64,000 bases of DNA from the NCBI GenBank assembly GCA_022264855.1, contig JABYQU010000001.1, positions 2,108,001 to 2,172,000 of the forward strand, read 5' to 3'. Each line of letters begins with the position of its first letter. Within the stretch, counting starts at the first letter, position 1. Made by a program: the position numbers and the translations under genes. The notes below the pieces were generated by a model. It was given only the letters and a program-made list of their open reading frames with translations. It was not told the origin of the DNA and did not search any database. This document shows positions 33,783 to 43,850 of this stretch, piece by piece. The stretch is from Lenzites betulinus (Eukaryota > Basidiomycota > Agaricomycetes > Polyporales > Polyporaceae).

Positions 33783-36668
33783 ATGTGCTCGTCGCCGTCG
33801 TCGTGTATAATACCTAATGTACTCGACAAAGGCATGCGTCTCATAGATATCAGTGATTTCCCCAAGCTGAAGTACCACAACGCTTACGACCCGACCCACA
33901 TCCGTTATGTGATCCTCTCCCACGTTTGGAACAAGTTAGAGGACGGGGCAGACTACATCGAAGAGTTAACGTTCCAGGACCTCTCGCCCATATTCACAGG
34001 TTCGAAGCCTCTTCCGGAGGAACCCGCGTACGAGAAGCTTTTTCGTTTCTGCAAGGTTGCCCATAGCCACGGATATCAGTTTGTGTGGGCGGACATGTGC
34101 TGCATTGACAAGACCAGCAGCTCCGAGCTGTCGGAAGCCATTGCCTCCATGTTCCACTGGTATAGCGCTGCGGACGTTTGCTACGTCTACCTGAAGGACG
34201 TTCTTCCGGTCGAGCGGTCCTCACTTCCACCCGAAATCGCCTTCCTCTCAAGCATATGGTTCACACGCTGCTGGACTCTGCAGGAACTCATTGCGCCTCG
34301 CTCCGTCGTCTTCTTTTCTCAAGACTGGACACCGCTTGGCACTAAAACCTCCCTCGCCTCCTACATCACGTCGGTCACAGACATTCCCGTACGCGTCTTG
34401 AACCGGACTCAGAGTTTTAGTTCTGTGAGCGTAGCGCAGAGGATGTCCTGGGCGGCAGGAAGACGGGCCACGCGGATAGAGGATACAGCTTACTGCCTCA
34501 TGGGCCTCTTCGGTATCCGGATCAGCATCATGTATGGCGAGGGGACCTACGCATTCGTTCGTCTGCAGGAGGAGATCTTGACGCATATTCACGATCCATC
34601 GCTCCTGGTCTGGGGAACCCCATGCGATGATCTCGCCGACTTGGGGCTCACTTTGCTGGCCAACTCCCGTCCTACGTCCCCAGCGACTCCCGGGGATCCT
34701 CGAGCCTTGAGTACCCACACACCTCCTCCGGCATCTCCATATGACCTGCGGAGTCTTAACGTCCAACCGCCTACCTCACCACTCCTTGCCCATGGTTATC
34801 TCTTCGCAAAATCACCGGATCAATTTGCTATGGGTGGTCGGGGAGGCGAACTTCTAGTTCGTGCTGAGGAAAAGCCGTTCACCGGACCGTCCCCATTCCA
34901 CGTTGTGCCTTGGCATATGCTACACATGCGTGTTCAACTTCTACCTCTGTTCCGCCTCGAGAACACCCCTGTGGACCATTACTCTTTCCCTATAGCCTAC
35001 CTTGCGCTCGTCGGGTGTCAAACCCACGCCAACAAAATCCTCGCACTCCTATTGTCAGACGTTCGGCCGCTGTCCTGGCGCGAGGGTGTCTGCTCTATAG
35101 GTGTGCCCACAACACCCCCCTCAGCCGACACCCACAAGCCCGCACCGGTGGTCCGCATCGTGCGCCTGAACCCTGCGGATATCCCGACATCCGCCAGTGC
35201 GCCCATGGCTTATATCGACGTCTTCGGACCCCTCAGTGCCCCGCGTTCTTTCCGGGACCCGTTGCACTCCCAGGCCCTCCATAACGCGCTCGCAGAGAAC
35301 CAAGGCAATTTTAAGATCACGCTCTCAGGGTGGTGTGCGCCGACGCTCGCCACAAACGGCTACTTTCTCTATCAGCCTCCTCCCGCAGGGCCCTATGTCT
35401 ACAGCCTCGCCCTGCCCGAGAACTACGAGACCTGTCTACACGCGATTGACGGCGTAGCGTGTCCCCCAATGGCTGCAGGAGAACAGTGCACCAAAGTTTC
35501 GAGCGTCCTCAAGATCAAGATTGCTAACTGCGACTTCTGCCAAGAGCACCAGCCGAAACCCGGACCTCACTTCTTAGTTGGCGACGTTTGGCTGGATGTC
35601 CGTTCTCCCACCACGTCTTCGCAGCCTCCCCGCAGGCGCGACAGTTGCAAAAACCATGTGGCCTCGTGGGATTTCTCGGACGGCGCCGCCATGAAGACCT
35701 TCACATTTCCCCTACGCCGAATACAGGACAAATTCAATCTTAGTGCGCTGGAGAAACAAAGTAAAAGTTTTGTCGTTACAACGACTCTCACAGAAATGCC
35801 GTCAGGCCTCGCCGGCGAGAACAGAGAGCGTGTCATTGTCCTGGAGATTTGCGCATGCACCACATCCACCTCCACGACGTCTGCGTCCTCTCCCGTGCGC
35901 GAAGTGGCAGGCCTCGATACGCCTCTTCGTACCCCCCTCCGCACATCCCCGACAAGCGGTAGCGGCAGCACACCGCACGCATGGCCGATGGTGCGCACCA
36001 GGCCCAGGTCGAGCTCGGTGTCGAAGCTCTTGGTTGCGGGCTCTACTACCACCCAGGGAGGTCTCCGCGCCCCAAACATAGACAGACGGCGTTCGAGATC
36101 CGTCGGCTTTGCAAGCTCTGCTTCGGTAGCACCACCGGTCCCTCGCACGCCCGTCGTCATCGTCACCGCGCCCGTCCCGCCAACTGTTCGCGCTTCAGCC
36201 TCTGCTGCACGTGCCTGGCCGACGTCAAGTTCTTCCCTTGCCCTTCCCTTGCCCTCCTCTGCCGTACATGTGTCTCGCCGCAAGAGCGCTCCGGAACAAC
36301 GCATGCTCCCCATAGCCAGCCCCTCCGTGTCGCCGGGTCTACTACATGCTCCGAAGGATACCGAGCGTGACTCCGCAGAAGGCTCCCAGGTGTTGACCAC
36401 CCATGAGCCCGCGCAAGCTGGAAACAGTGCGAAACGCAATGTTGAGGAGGTTGAGGCTGACTCGGGCCCTCCCGCAAAGAAGTATTTAAATCATGTACTC
36501 CGCTGACTCTGGAGCTCTTGCTGACCAGACTCCGTGATCACTAGACCCCGGAGGGAGACGACACCTCCGATCGAGCAGAAGGAGACGCGAGCATCTCGCG
36601 CAGCTGGGAAGGCGGCGACGAAGCCCTCGAACCGTGCCAAGCGCAAGGCCACCAAGGGCGGTAAATGA
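33783..36668 (+). CDS. HET-domain protein 1 (heterokaryon incompatibility type)
   Basis: Cytosolic or nuclear protein with an N-terminal HET domain, known from fungal non-self recognition, where HET domains trigger cell death. The conserved block starts at MRLIDISDFPKLKYHN (ATG 33834; an upstream in-frame ATG is at 33783) and shows YVILSHVW, FVWADMCCIDKTSSSELSEA, WYSAADVCYVYL, WFTRCWTLQELIAP and ARRATRIEDTAYCLMGLFG-like text. A long middle region without known domain shares FKITLSGWCAPTLATNGYF and repeated CP..C-type pairs with HET2. The tail is Ser/Thr/Pro-rich and disordered. A 63-nt GT-AG intron (36482-36544, with GCTGAC branch-type sites) joins PAKK to PRRETTPPIEQKE, ending NRAKRKATKGGK at 36668; reading straight on would end at 36506. 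No NACHT, WD40 or other sensor is present. Confidence 0.85.
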
Positions 36669-37041
36669 CACACGTAGCAGCGTACGGCTCAAGCGCAGTG
36701 AACGTGTCGTAATATTGATACTATTTCGCCGCTAGGAGGCCGTTCGTATTAGTTGACACCCATGGGTTTTGCTTATAGGAGGCTGTATGCGAGCTCAATC
36801 CCTCAAGGGACGTACTACAGTGGAACCCAAGAATCCAATGCATGCGTAGCTGAGGGACGTCGTGAAGAGGATTGCCCTTCAGGGCGAGGAAAAAGCATAG
36901 TATACCATAACAGCCTACAACGATAAGCTACGACATACGTCCCCGACGTGTTTCCAAGTTACGGTTCCCTGTCGCCTTATGACAACTTTACAATTCCGAT
37001 ATGCAAATATCGCCTGACCTTTCTTTTCGGAAGCAACATTC
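36669..37041. other. Intergenic between HET1 and TAP3 (convergent)
   Basis: 3' flanks of both genes. Nothing else recognised. Confidence 0.6.
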
Positions 37042-38929
37042 CTATCTCGCGCCGAACATAGGCACTTCAGCGGTCAAGCCCTTCAAAGCCTCCAGAAGCT
37101 CAAAGTCCTCAGCAGACAGCGCGCGCACATCTTGCACGGACCCGACAAACGGCAGTTCATCGACCTCGCACACCGTCCCCGGGGAAGGGAGCGTCCCGTT
37201 GACCATGTACGCCTGGATATGCTTCGCAGTGCAAAGGGACGGCGCCGCGAGCGAGCAATGGCCGTACGAGTTCTGGACTAGCAGCGCCGAGCCCCCGTAC
37301 CGCGCATGGACGCGCTTCGCGTCGCTTATCGGGCAGACAGGGTCCCACCGCGGCGAGACGACGAGCAGCGGGTTCGACGTGTTTGCTGCCTCGAGCGGGC
37401 CTGTGTAGCGGGCCTTGGCTCGGATCTGCCACTGCGAGCATGTGAGGTAGTGTTGAGCCCATAGCGGCGCCGTGAGAGGGGAGTCTGCCGCGAGATTCTT
37501 GTAGTACACCTCATACTTCGCTGCATCGTATGGGTGGACGTCGCCGTCGCCACAGGCGATTGCGCTGAACGCCTCGTTGTCAGCGAGTGTCGGCTCGGGC
37601 AATGTGCACTTGCATTCGGTCGGGTCGACGATCTTCGGCGCGAGTTCGATGAGCGCGGTCTCGTTACCGCGTTCGAGCGCGAGCATCGTGTCGGCGACGA
37701 GGCTGAATGCTATCAAGGGCTTGTACGCGGCACGGAAGATCTGGGCTTGGAGAACCTTGCGTGTGACGATGAGCGGCGGTGAAGCGCCTGCGATGGGAAC
37801 AGGCGCGGCTTCGATGGTCTCTAAGAGCGCGAAGTAGCGAGCGCGGATCTTCTCGGGTGAAGACTCATATACTGAGCACTTCTCCGGACCGGCTTGGTGG
37901 CAGAAGTGGAAGAAGGAGTCGATGACGGCCTCCATGTCGAGGAGGTTTGTGTTCCACAACGCGGCGCGGTAATTATGCGCGTCGTACACGCCGTCGATTA
38001 TCACCCGTCCAACTTTGTCAGGGTATATAGCGGAGAAGTATTGGCCGAGGACACTTCCGTAGCTCTGCGGACGGGTCAGCGAACGTAACCAATAGGGCTG
38101 TGTGTTACTTACAAAGCCCCAGTATTGCAGCTTCTCCTGCCCGAGCATCTGTGAGATCTCAAGCATGTCCCGGGCAACATCCGGGGTGCTCATGAAGCGG
38201 CCGATACCCCATTCGCCGCCGATCTTCTGCTCGCATCGCTTCCCCGTGGTGGTCTGTCTGGCGAGTTCAAGGCGAACAGTATCGTCGGAGACATTGAGCA
38301 GGCGAGCGTCGTCCTGCAGACGCCAGAGCGCACGCTGAGAGGCCGTGTCGAAACAGCTTGCGGAAGGCGTGCTGGCTCCAGTCCCGCGCGGGTCGAAGCC
38401 GAGGACATCGAAGGATCCGCCAACGATGCGAGATATCTTCCTCCCAGACCGCGCGACTAGATCAGTGCCAGAGCCACCGGGACCACCGGGGTTGATCAGA
38501 AGGGGCCCCCTGTGGTTCTCCTTGTCCGTGGCTGGGACCATGCGCAGCGCGATGGCCGTTGTGGGTCCGTCGGGCGTCGCGTAGTCCAGAGGGAGGAGCA
38601 GTCGGGCGCACTTGTCGCCATCGTAGCAGTCCGTCCAGTTGACGCTCTTCGAGGGCTCGAGCTAGACGGACTACTAAGCACGGTTTTCAAAGCACAGTTC
38701 CCTTACAACCTACCGCGAACCAGTCGAATTCAGGAGCGTCCTTGCTGGGCGTTGGGTTGTGTTGACTTGCGAATGGCCAACAGAGTTGCAGCGTGACGGT
38801 GGTTGCTGCGATGAGCAAGACCAGGAAGACGCGAGCTGGGCGACTGGGCAAGCCCAACTTTGGTCCTCGCTGCGCATATGTTGTTGCCAGAGGCTGGGTC
38901 AGGCTTGTCTTGTTGTTACTGACACTCAT
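37042..38929 (-). CDS. TAP-like alpha/beta hydrolase, paralogue 3 (TAP3)
   Basis: Third family member, with the same architecture as TAP1 and TAP2. Exons 38929-38714 (anchor RVFLVLLIAATTVTLQLCWP), 38661-38113 (GGPGGSG, FDVLGFDPRGTGAS, ending WGF) and 38064-37042 (SYGSVLGQ, SPRWDPVCP, QNSYGHCS). Intron 2 (38112-38065) is 48 nt, a multiple of three, and stop-free, so the unspliced transcript stays open and would insert 16 residues between GF and S of the nucleophile elbow. The canonical GTAAGT donor and GCAG acceptor are still there and the spliced product matches its paralogues, so splicing is the default. The middle of the gene is nearly identical to TAP2. It lies between two HET genes. Confidence 0.87.
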
Positions 38930-40646
38930 CTTCGGGGCTAGTTCGAGAGTAGTTATCTCTCATGAAGTAGTGGAAAGGTACTACGTACCCTCAGGTACGC
39001 GGCTGGAAACAGGCCTGTGAGAACAGGTGAGAACGCTCGGGCGAAATAAGCGCCAATAAGCGCTAAGTACTACAGAAGAGGCGCCGGCTGGGTGGTTCGC
39101 GCGCCGCTGCGTGTGATCCAAACGTTCACGTCCATGGCCTCAAAAGTTGTCTCTCAACTAGTGGTACCATAGCTGGCTTAGGGTACTGGCATCTCTCCTT
39201 TGTGGTGATAGTGTCGGCTTGCGAAAAAATTGACCGGCGCTAGACTTGTCGCGAGCCCTGTGCGTATTATCACTGCAGGCCTCTACGCATTGCACCCGAA
39301 GCTTCACTACCTACTGCTAAAGGTATTCTCCTATGGGAATATACATATTGATGGTAACGCTAAGCGTGCAGAACATGTGCGAGAAAAGCGCACTCTGAAT
39401 TCAAGTGTAGTTGCCCAGGCTGCCAATCAACGTCAACGGGGACATCATGCCCGCCATCATCATAACACTATTCTACGCAGGTACTCGTACCTAGCTTTGT
39501 ACTGCACGTTCCAGTAACCTGACAGGCCTCCACATAGATTCACATCGGCTGCTGCGGTGTGGCACTCTTAGAGGCCGTGCTACCGCCTCAATGCCGGAAT
39601 AATGTGGCATAGCGTCGGCCGTACGGAAGCTCCGCAGCAGGGATGTGGACGCGGTTGGATACTCACCTGGGAGACACCACCGACATCCGAGGATCAGTCC
39701 ACACAGAGCATGGGTCTCAGCAGTCCGACATTCGCCAATTGGCTGGGGCATGTGCATGCGTCGCACGGCTGTGAGCTTCGAATTCCCGGAGCGGATACAG
39801 TACGGGCCTACGCGCTCTTGCCACTGCCTCGTGGATGGATGTCCTACCTCACTAGGTTAAACCATGTCAGTGTCTGGCGTTACGGGGCGCTATGCCGTTG
39901 ACTGCAGGACCCTCTTGGTGCGTGCTGATCCTAGGCCAATTTATTGTCACCAAGTGACGGCGCTGACTTGCCGTAAAACACAGTGCGTAGGGAAACCCAG
40001 CTTGCGGTCCGGGATCTAGATATCTACAAAGACAGTATGTCTAAATCAAGGCCTTCGGATACGCACGGCATGACGGACTTTGCACAGGTCAGAGTCTATC
40101 ATACTTCGGATGAGCGCTCGACTAACGCAGTCAGAATTGCCGCGTCGATGACGGATATCCGGTCTTTGTCTCCCGATCCAGACATTTATTCGTGACGGCA
40201 CCGTCCCTCCCGTCGAGCTGTCGCTGGACGTGGCGATGTTCTCGTAACTCCCCGCCTCGCTGCCACCTAGTGAACTGAATTCCACTAACGCCATACATGG
40301 AAAGAATGCGCGAAGCCGTCTTTCCCGTATATACGCCCCACTGTCCACTATCCACTGCATACGCACCTCACGCCGTAGAACCATCTCCCACTTTTGATTA
40401 CGCGAATCCTCCTTCTCCCCACTGCGTCTCAGACTGATAGTGGTCCACATCTTTCAGCTCGCGGCAGGCCCTACTTCCACACTCCGAGGTTAGAAACTGA
40501 GGCTACGGGTGAGTACTAATACCATTCCTAGCTGCTAGAGTCTTTTGCTTATACGTTTGCAGTTCGTTCCGCTTGAATCCGTTATATCAATCTATACACT
40601 TGCGCAGTTGGCATTTCGGTGCGCCCCCTCATAAATCTATTGTGGC
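38930..40646. other. Intergenic between TAP3 and HET2 (divergent)
   Basis: 1.7 kb with no supported gene. Includes the diverged fragment at 39572-39697. Both promoters must lie here. Confidence 0.5.
39572..39697 (-). repeat. Diverged sequence shared with 33195-33325
   Basis: GGCCGTGCTACCGCCTCAA to CGACATCCGAGGATCA, related to the block upstream of HET1 in the same orientation. It lies about 1 kb upstream of HET2, against 0.5 kb for HET1. Confidence 0.5.
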
Positions 40647-43316
40647 ATGAACTCTAACATCCACCTCGTAGCGATGCGCCTCATAGATATCAGTGAATTC
40701 CCCAAGTTAAGGTTCCACGAGGTCGTTGATCCCCAGACAGTCCGCTATGCGATTCTCTCCCACGTTTGGAACAAGAAGGAGGACGAGCCTGAGGGCGAAT
40801 ATGTCCCAGAGCCAACGTTCAATATCCTGTCGGCGGTTCTCGAGCATCCGCAGACGTTCTCGGAGGTCCTCGGGCACACAGATACTCTCTCAGGGCTACC
40901 CAGATTTTCCAAGCTCTACGGGTTCTGCAAGGTCGCACACGACCATGGATATCGTCTTGTTTGGGCCGACATGTGCTGCATCGACAAGTCCAGCAGTGCG
41001 GAGGTCTCCGAGGCCATCGCCTCCATGTTTTATTGGTATAGCGCCGCGGATGTGTGCTACGTGTATCTCAAGGACGTTCCGCCCGCCGTGCAGCCTTTGC
41101 GGCCCCCCGAGATCGCCTTCCTCTCAAGTAAATGGTTCAAACGCTGCTGGACCCTGCAGGAGCTCATCGCCCCCCGCTCTGTCGTCTTTCTCTCACAAGA
41201 TTGGAAGACGTTCGGTACGAAAACGACTCTCGCATCCCACATCACGTCAGTCACAGGCATCCCTAAAGACGTCTTGCTCGGAGAACAGAGCCTACAGTCC
41301 GTCAGCGTAGCGCAGAGGATGTCTTGGGCAGCGAACAGACGGGCCACTCGGATCGAGGACACGGCGTACTGCCTCATGGGCCTCTTCGCCGTCCGAATCA
41401 ACATCATGTATGGCGAGGGGACCTACGCATTCGTTCGCCTGCAAGAGGAGATCCTGAAGCATATCCATGACCCATCGCTCTTGATCTGGGGGACGTCCTG
41501 CGACGACTTCTCTGATTTGGGCCTTGCTCTGCTGCCAGACACCCCTCCGACATCCCCAGCTCCCTCTCGTGATCTCCGATCATTGAATGTCCAACTGCCC
41601 CCTTCGCCAGCCCCTGCCCACCGATATCTGCTTGCGACATCACCCGATGATTTTGAAGGGGCTGGTCGAGGAGACAAGCTCTTCGTGCCCCCCAACGAAC
41701 GTCTGGTCGCAGGTCCATTCCCTTTCCGCACCGTGCCTTGCCATATGTTGCACATGCGCGTCCCTCTTATCCCCATGTGTTCCATCGGGGAATCTGTCGG
41801 CCTCACCTCTCCTACTGCGTACCTCGCTCTCCTCGGATGCAAGACACGCGGGGGAAAGTCCCTCGCCCTCCTAGTATCGCAGCAGCAGAAACCCCAGGGA
41901 GACGGTCTCTGGTTCATAGGCAATCAGACTGCGACATCCTCGTTGGTGGACGTCCGCAATCCCGCGCCAGCTGTCCGTATCGTACGCCTAAGCCCTAAGG
42001 ATATCCCGTCGTCGATGAGAACCGTCACTCTGGACGTTTACGGCCCCCTCAGTGCCCCGCGCTCTTTCCGCGACCCTACGCATTCCCAGGCCCTCTATCG
42101 CGAGCTGGCCGAGAACGAGGGCAGTTTCAAAATCACGCTTTCGGGGTGGTGTGCACCTGCGCTCGCGGCAAACGGATACTACTTGGTCCGACCTCCAAGT
42201 ACGGAACCCCACGTCTACCGCCTTACCCTCCCCCAGGATTATGAGACTTGTCCGCATGCAAGCGAAGATCCGGCTTGTCCCTTTGCGTCTACAGGCGCAC
42301 AGTGCCCCCTCGCCTCCACAGTGCTCAAGATTGCGATCGCCAACTGCAGCTCGTGTCGACAGTTCCAGGCCAACCACAGGACCCGCTTCTTGCGTGGTGA
42401 CGTCTCGGTCGACGTTCTCGACTCCCCGGACTCTCCCCAGTCTGCCCCCGGGCGTGCAGGCTGTAGTAAGGGTCACGTAGGGTCCTGGGATCTCCGAGAC
42501 GGCATCGCCTTGAAGACGTTCACCTTCCCGATACGGGGCATTCAAGATGGGCACCCCCCGAGTGACGTTCGCGCCCAGATCCTACTCGTAACCCTTTCCC
42601 TCAAACGGATGCTGTCCGAGCTTCGCGAGGATACTCATGCGCGTAGCCTGGTCCTGGAAATCGGAGCTTGCACTCAAGCCAGCCTTACCACTCCTGTGTC
42701 GTCGCCCATACGCGACTCGAGCGGTTTCGATACGCGTTTCCTGACACCCACCACCGCATCCCCGACAAACGACAGCAGCGGAAGACTGCATCCAGGGTCG
42801 ATTGCGCGCACCAGATCAAATTCCTTGGTGAATCCCTCGACCACGGGCTACAACGCCGCACAAAGCGGTCTTCGTGCGTCAGACATCGACCGGACTCGTT
42901 CACGATCTATCAACGTTATGGGTCCCTCTATAACTCCATCACTACTACCGCCTGTGCCGATCTTTGTTGCACCCGCTCCGAACCCCCCGGCTAAACCTAC
43001 ACCGGCTCCACCAGCGCGTGCTCCTTCCCCTCCCCCTGCGACGCCCGAGCCCCCAGCTGCCACCACACCTGTGCTGCACAATACGGGGCCAAAGGATCAT
43101 CTTGAGCAGCCCGTCGACGGCCCTTCCACGACCTCGCCGAGACGGACCTCGCTGGAACAGCGGCCGAGCACTGTGCGAGCTCAAGATGAGAGAGGGAGAG
43201 CGGAGCGAAAGGATCCCGCGCTTGTGAGACTGAGGAAGCGGGTAAAGGAAATAGCAACCGAGAGAGTGCAGCGCGTCATCAGCAGGCTGGGTCGGAGTCG
43301 GCGGCGGGCTTCATAG
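40647..43316 (+). CDS. HET-domain protein 2
   Basis: Close paralogue of HET1 in a single exon of about 880-889 codons. MRLIDISEFPKLRFHE (ATG 40674; another in-frame ATG at 40647) starts the HET domain, with YAILSHVWN, LVWADMCCIDKSSSAEVSEA, FYWYSAADVCYVYLKDVPP, WFKRCWTLQELIAPRSVVFL and RATRIEDTAYCLMGLF. The middle region shares GPLSAPRSFRDPTHSQALY and FKITLSGWCAPALAANGYY with HET1. The C-terminal third is Pro/Ser/Thr-rich, then a basic stretch RLRKRVKEIATERVQRVISR closing GRSRRRAS. Unlike HET1 there is no need for a last intron. The role in allorecognition or cell death is family inference; no effector or sensor domain is fused. Confidence 0.87.
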   Translation: MNSNIHLVAMRLIDISEFPKLRFHEVVDPQTVRYAILSHVWNKKEDEPEGEYVPEPTFNILSAVLEHPQTFSEVLGHTDTLSGLPRFSKLYGFCKVAHDHGYRLVWADMCCIDKSSSAEVSEAIASMFYWYSAADVCYVYLKDVPPAVQPLRPPEIAFLSSKWFKRCWTLQELIAPRSVVFLSQDWKTFGTKTTLASHITSVTGIPKDVLLGEQSLQSVSVAQRMSWAANRRATRIEDTAYCLMGLFAVRINIMYGEGTYAFVRLQEEILKHIHDPSLLIWGTSCDDFSDLGLALLPDTPPTSPAPSRDLRSLNVQLPPSPAPAHRYLLATSPDDFEGAGRGDKLFVPPNERLVAGPFPFRTVPCHMLHMRVPLIPMCSIGESVGLTSPTAYLALLGCKTRGGKSLALLVSQQQKPQGDGLWFIGNQTATSSLVDVRNPAPAVRIVRLSPKDIPSSMRTVTLDVYGPLSAPRSFRDPTHSQALYRELAENEGSFKITLSGWCAPALAANGYYLVRPPSTEPHVYRLTLPQDYETCPHASEDPACPFASTGAQCPLASTVLKIAIANCSSCRQFQANHRTRFLRGDVSVDVLDSPDSPQSAPGRAGCSKGHVGSWDLRDGIALKTFTFPIRGIQDGHPPSDVRAQILLVTLSLKRMLSELREDTHARSLVLEIGACTQASLTTPVSSPIRDSSGFDTRFLTPTTASPTNDSSGRLHPGSIARTRSNSLVNPSTTGYNAAQSGLRASDIDRTRSRSINVMGPSITPSLLPPVPIFVAPAPNPPAKPTPAPPARAPSPPPATPEPPAATTPVLHNTGPKDHLEQPVDGPSTTSPRRTSLEQRPSTVRAQDERGRAERKDPALVRLRKRVKEIATERVQRVISRLGRSRRRAS

Positions 43317-43850
43317 GACGTTTAGGACGGTGCCCCTACTATGTAGTATGTACATACTCGGAGACGTCTGGCTTTGAGCCACTTTAGTCTGCTATAGCCT
43401 TTGGCAGCTCCGGTTCGAGCGTCCAGATGTGTAGCTGGCCGTCTCATACGGAATTCGGGCGCAAAAAGAGCCTGCAGTGCGGCAACATGCAACGTTCTAT
43501 AACGTATGGAGACCCTAGATACACGTGTAGACAAGGACGACTAGATAGAAACACAGTAAGGAGCGTAGTAGATTATGCATGCGCAGCGCGCGCGTATAAC
43601 GGGGGGGCAGCACATGTACAACGGGGAGACCGTAGGGCCAGCTGAGTGAGTGTCAGTATGAGCGGGGTGCGTGGGGATACGTGGATGGAGTCCAGAGATT
43701 CGAGTCTGGGGTGGGGGAAATGAAAAGTCGCGGGGAGATATGGTATAAAGAGTGAGCGTGTGGGGGCGTGAGCAATAGAGCCATAACAGTGAACCAAAGC
43801 AGAGCAGCACAAGACAGAAACACGACCTGAAGCACCGTGGGGGCCTCGCC
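43317..43850. other. Intergenic between convergent HET2 and CHK2a
   Basis: No supported gene; it is the 3' flank of both. Confidence 0.6.

Noticed and set aside
35567..36439. 290-codon minus-strand open frame
   Set aside because: Antisense to the disordered tail of HET1; no independent support.
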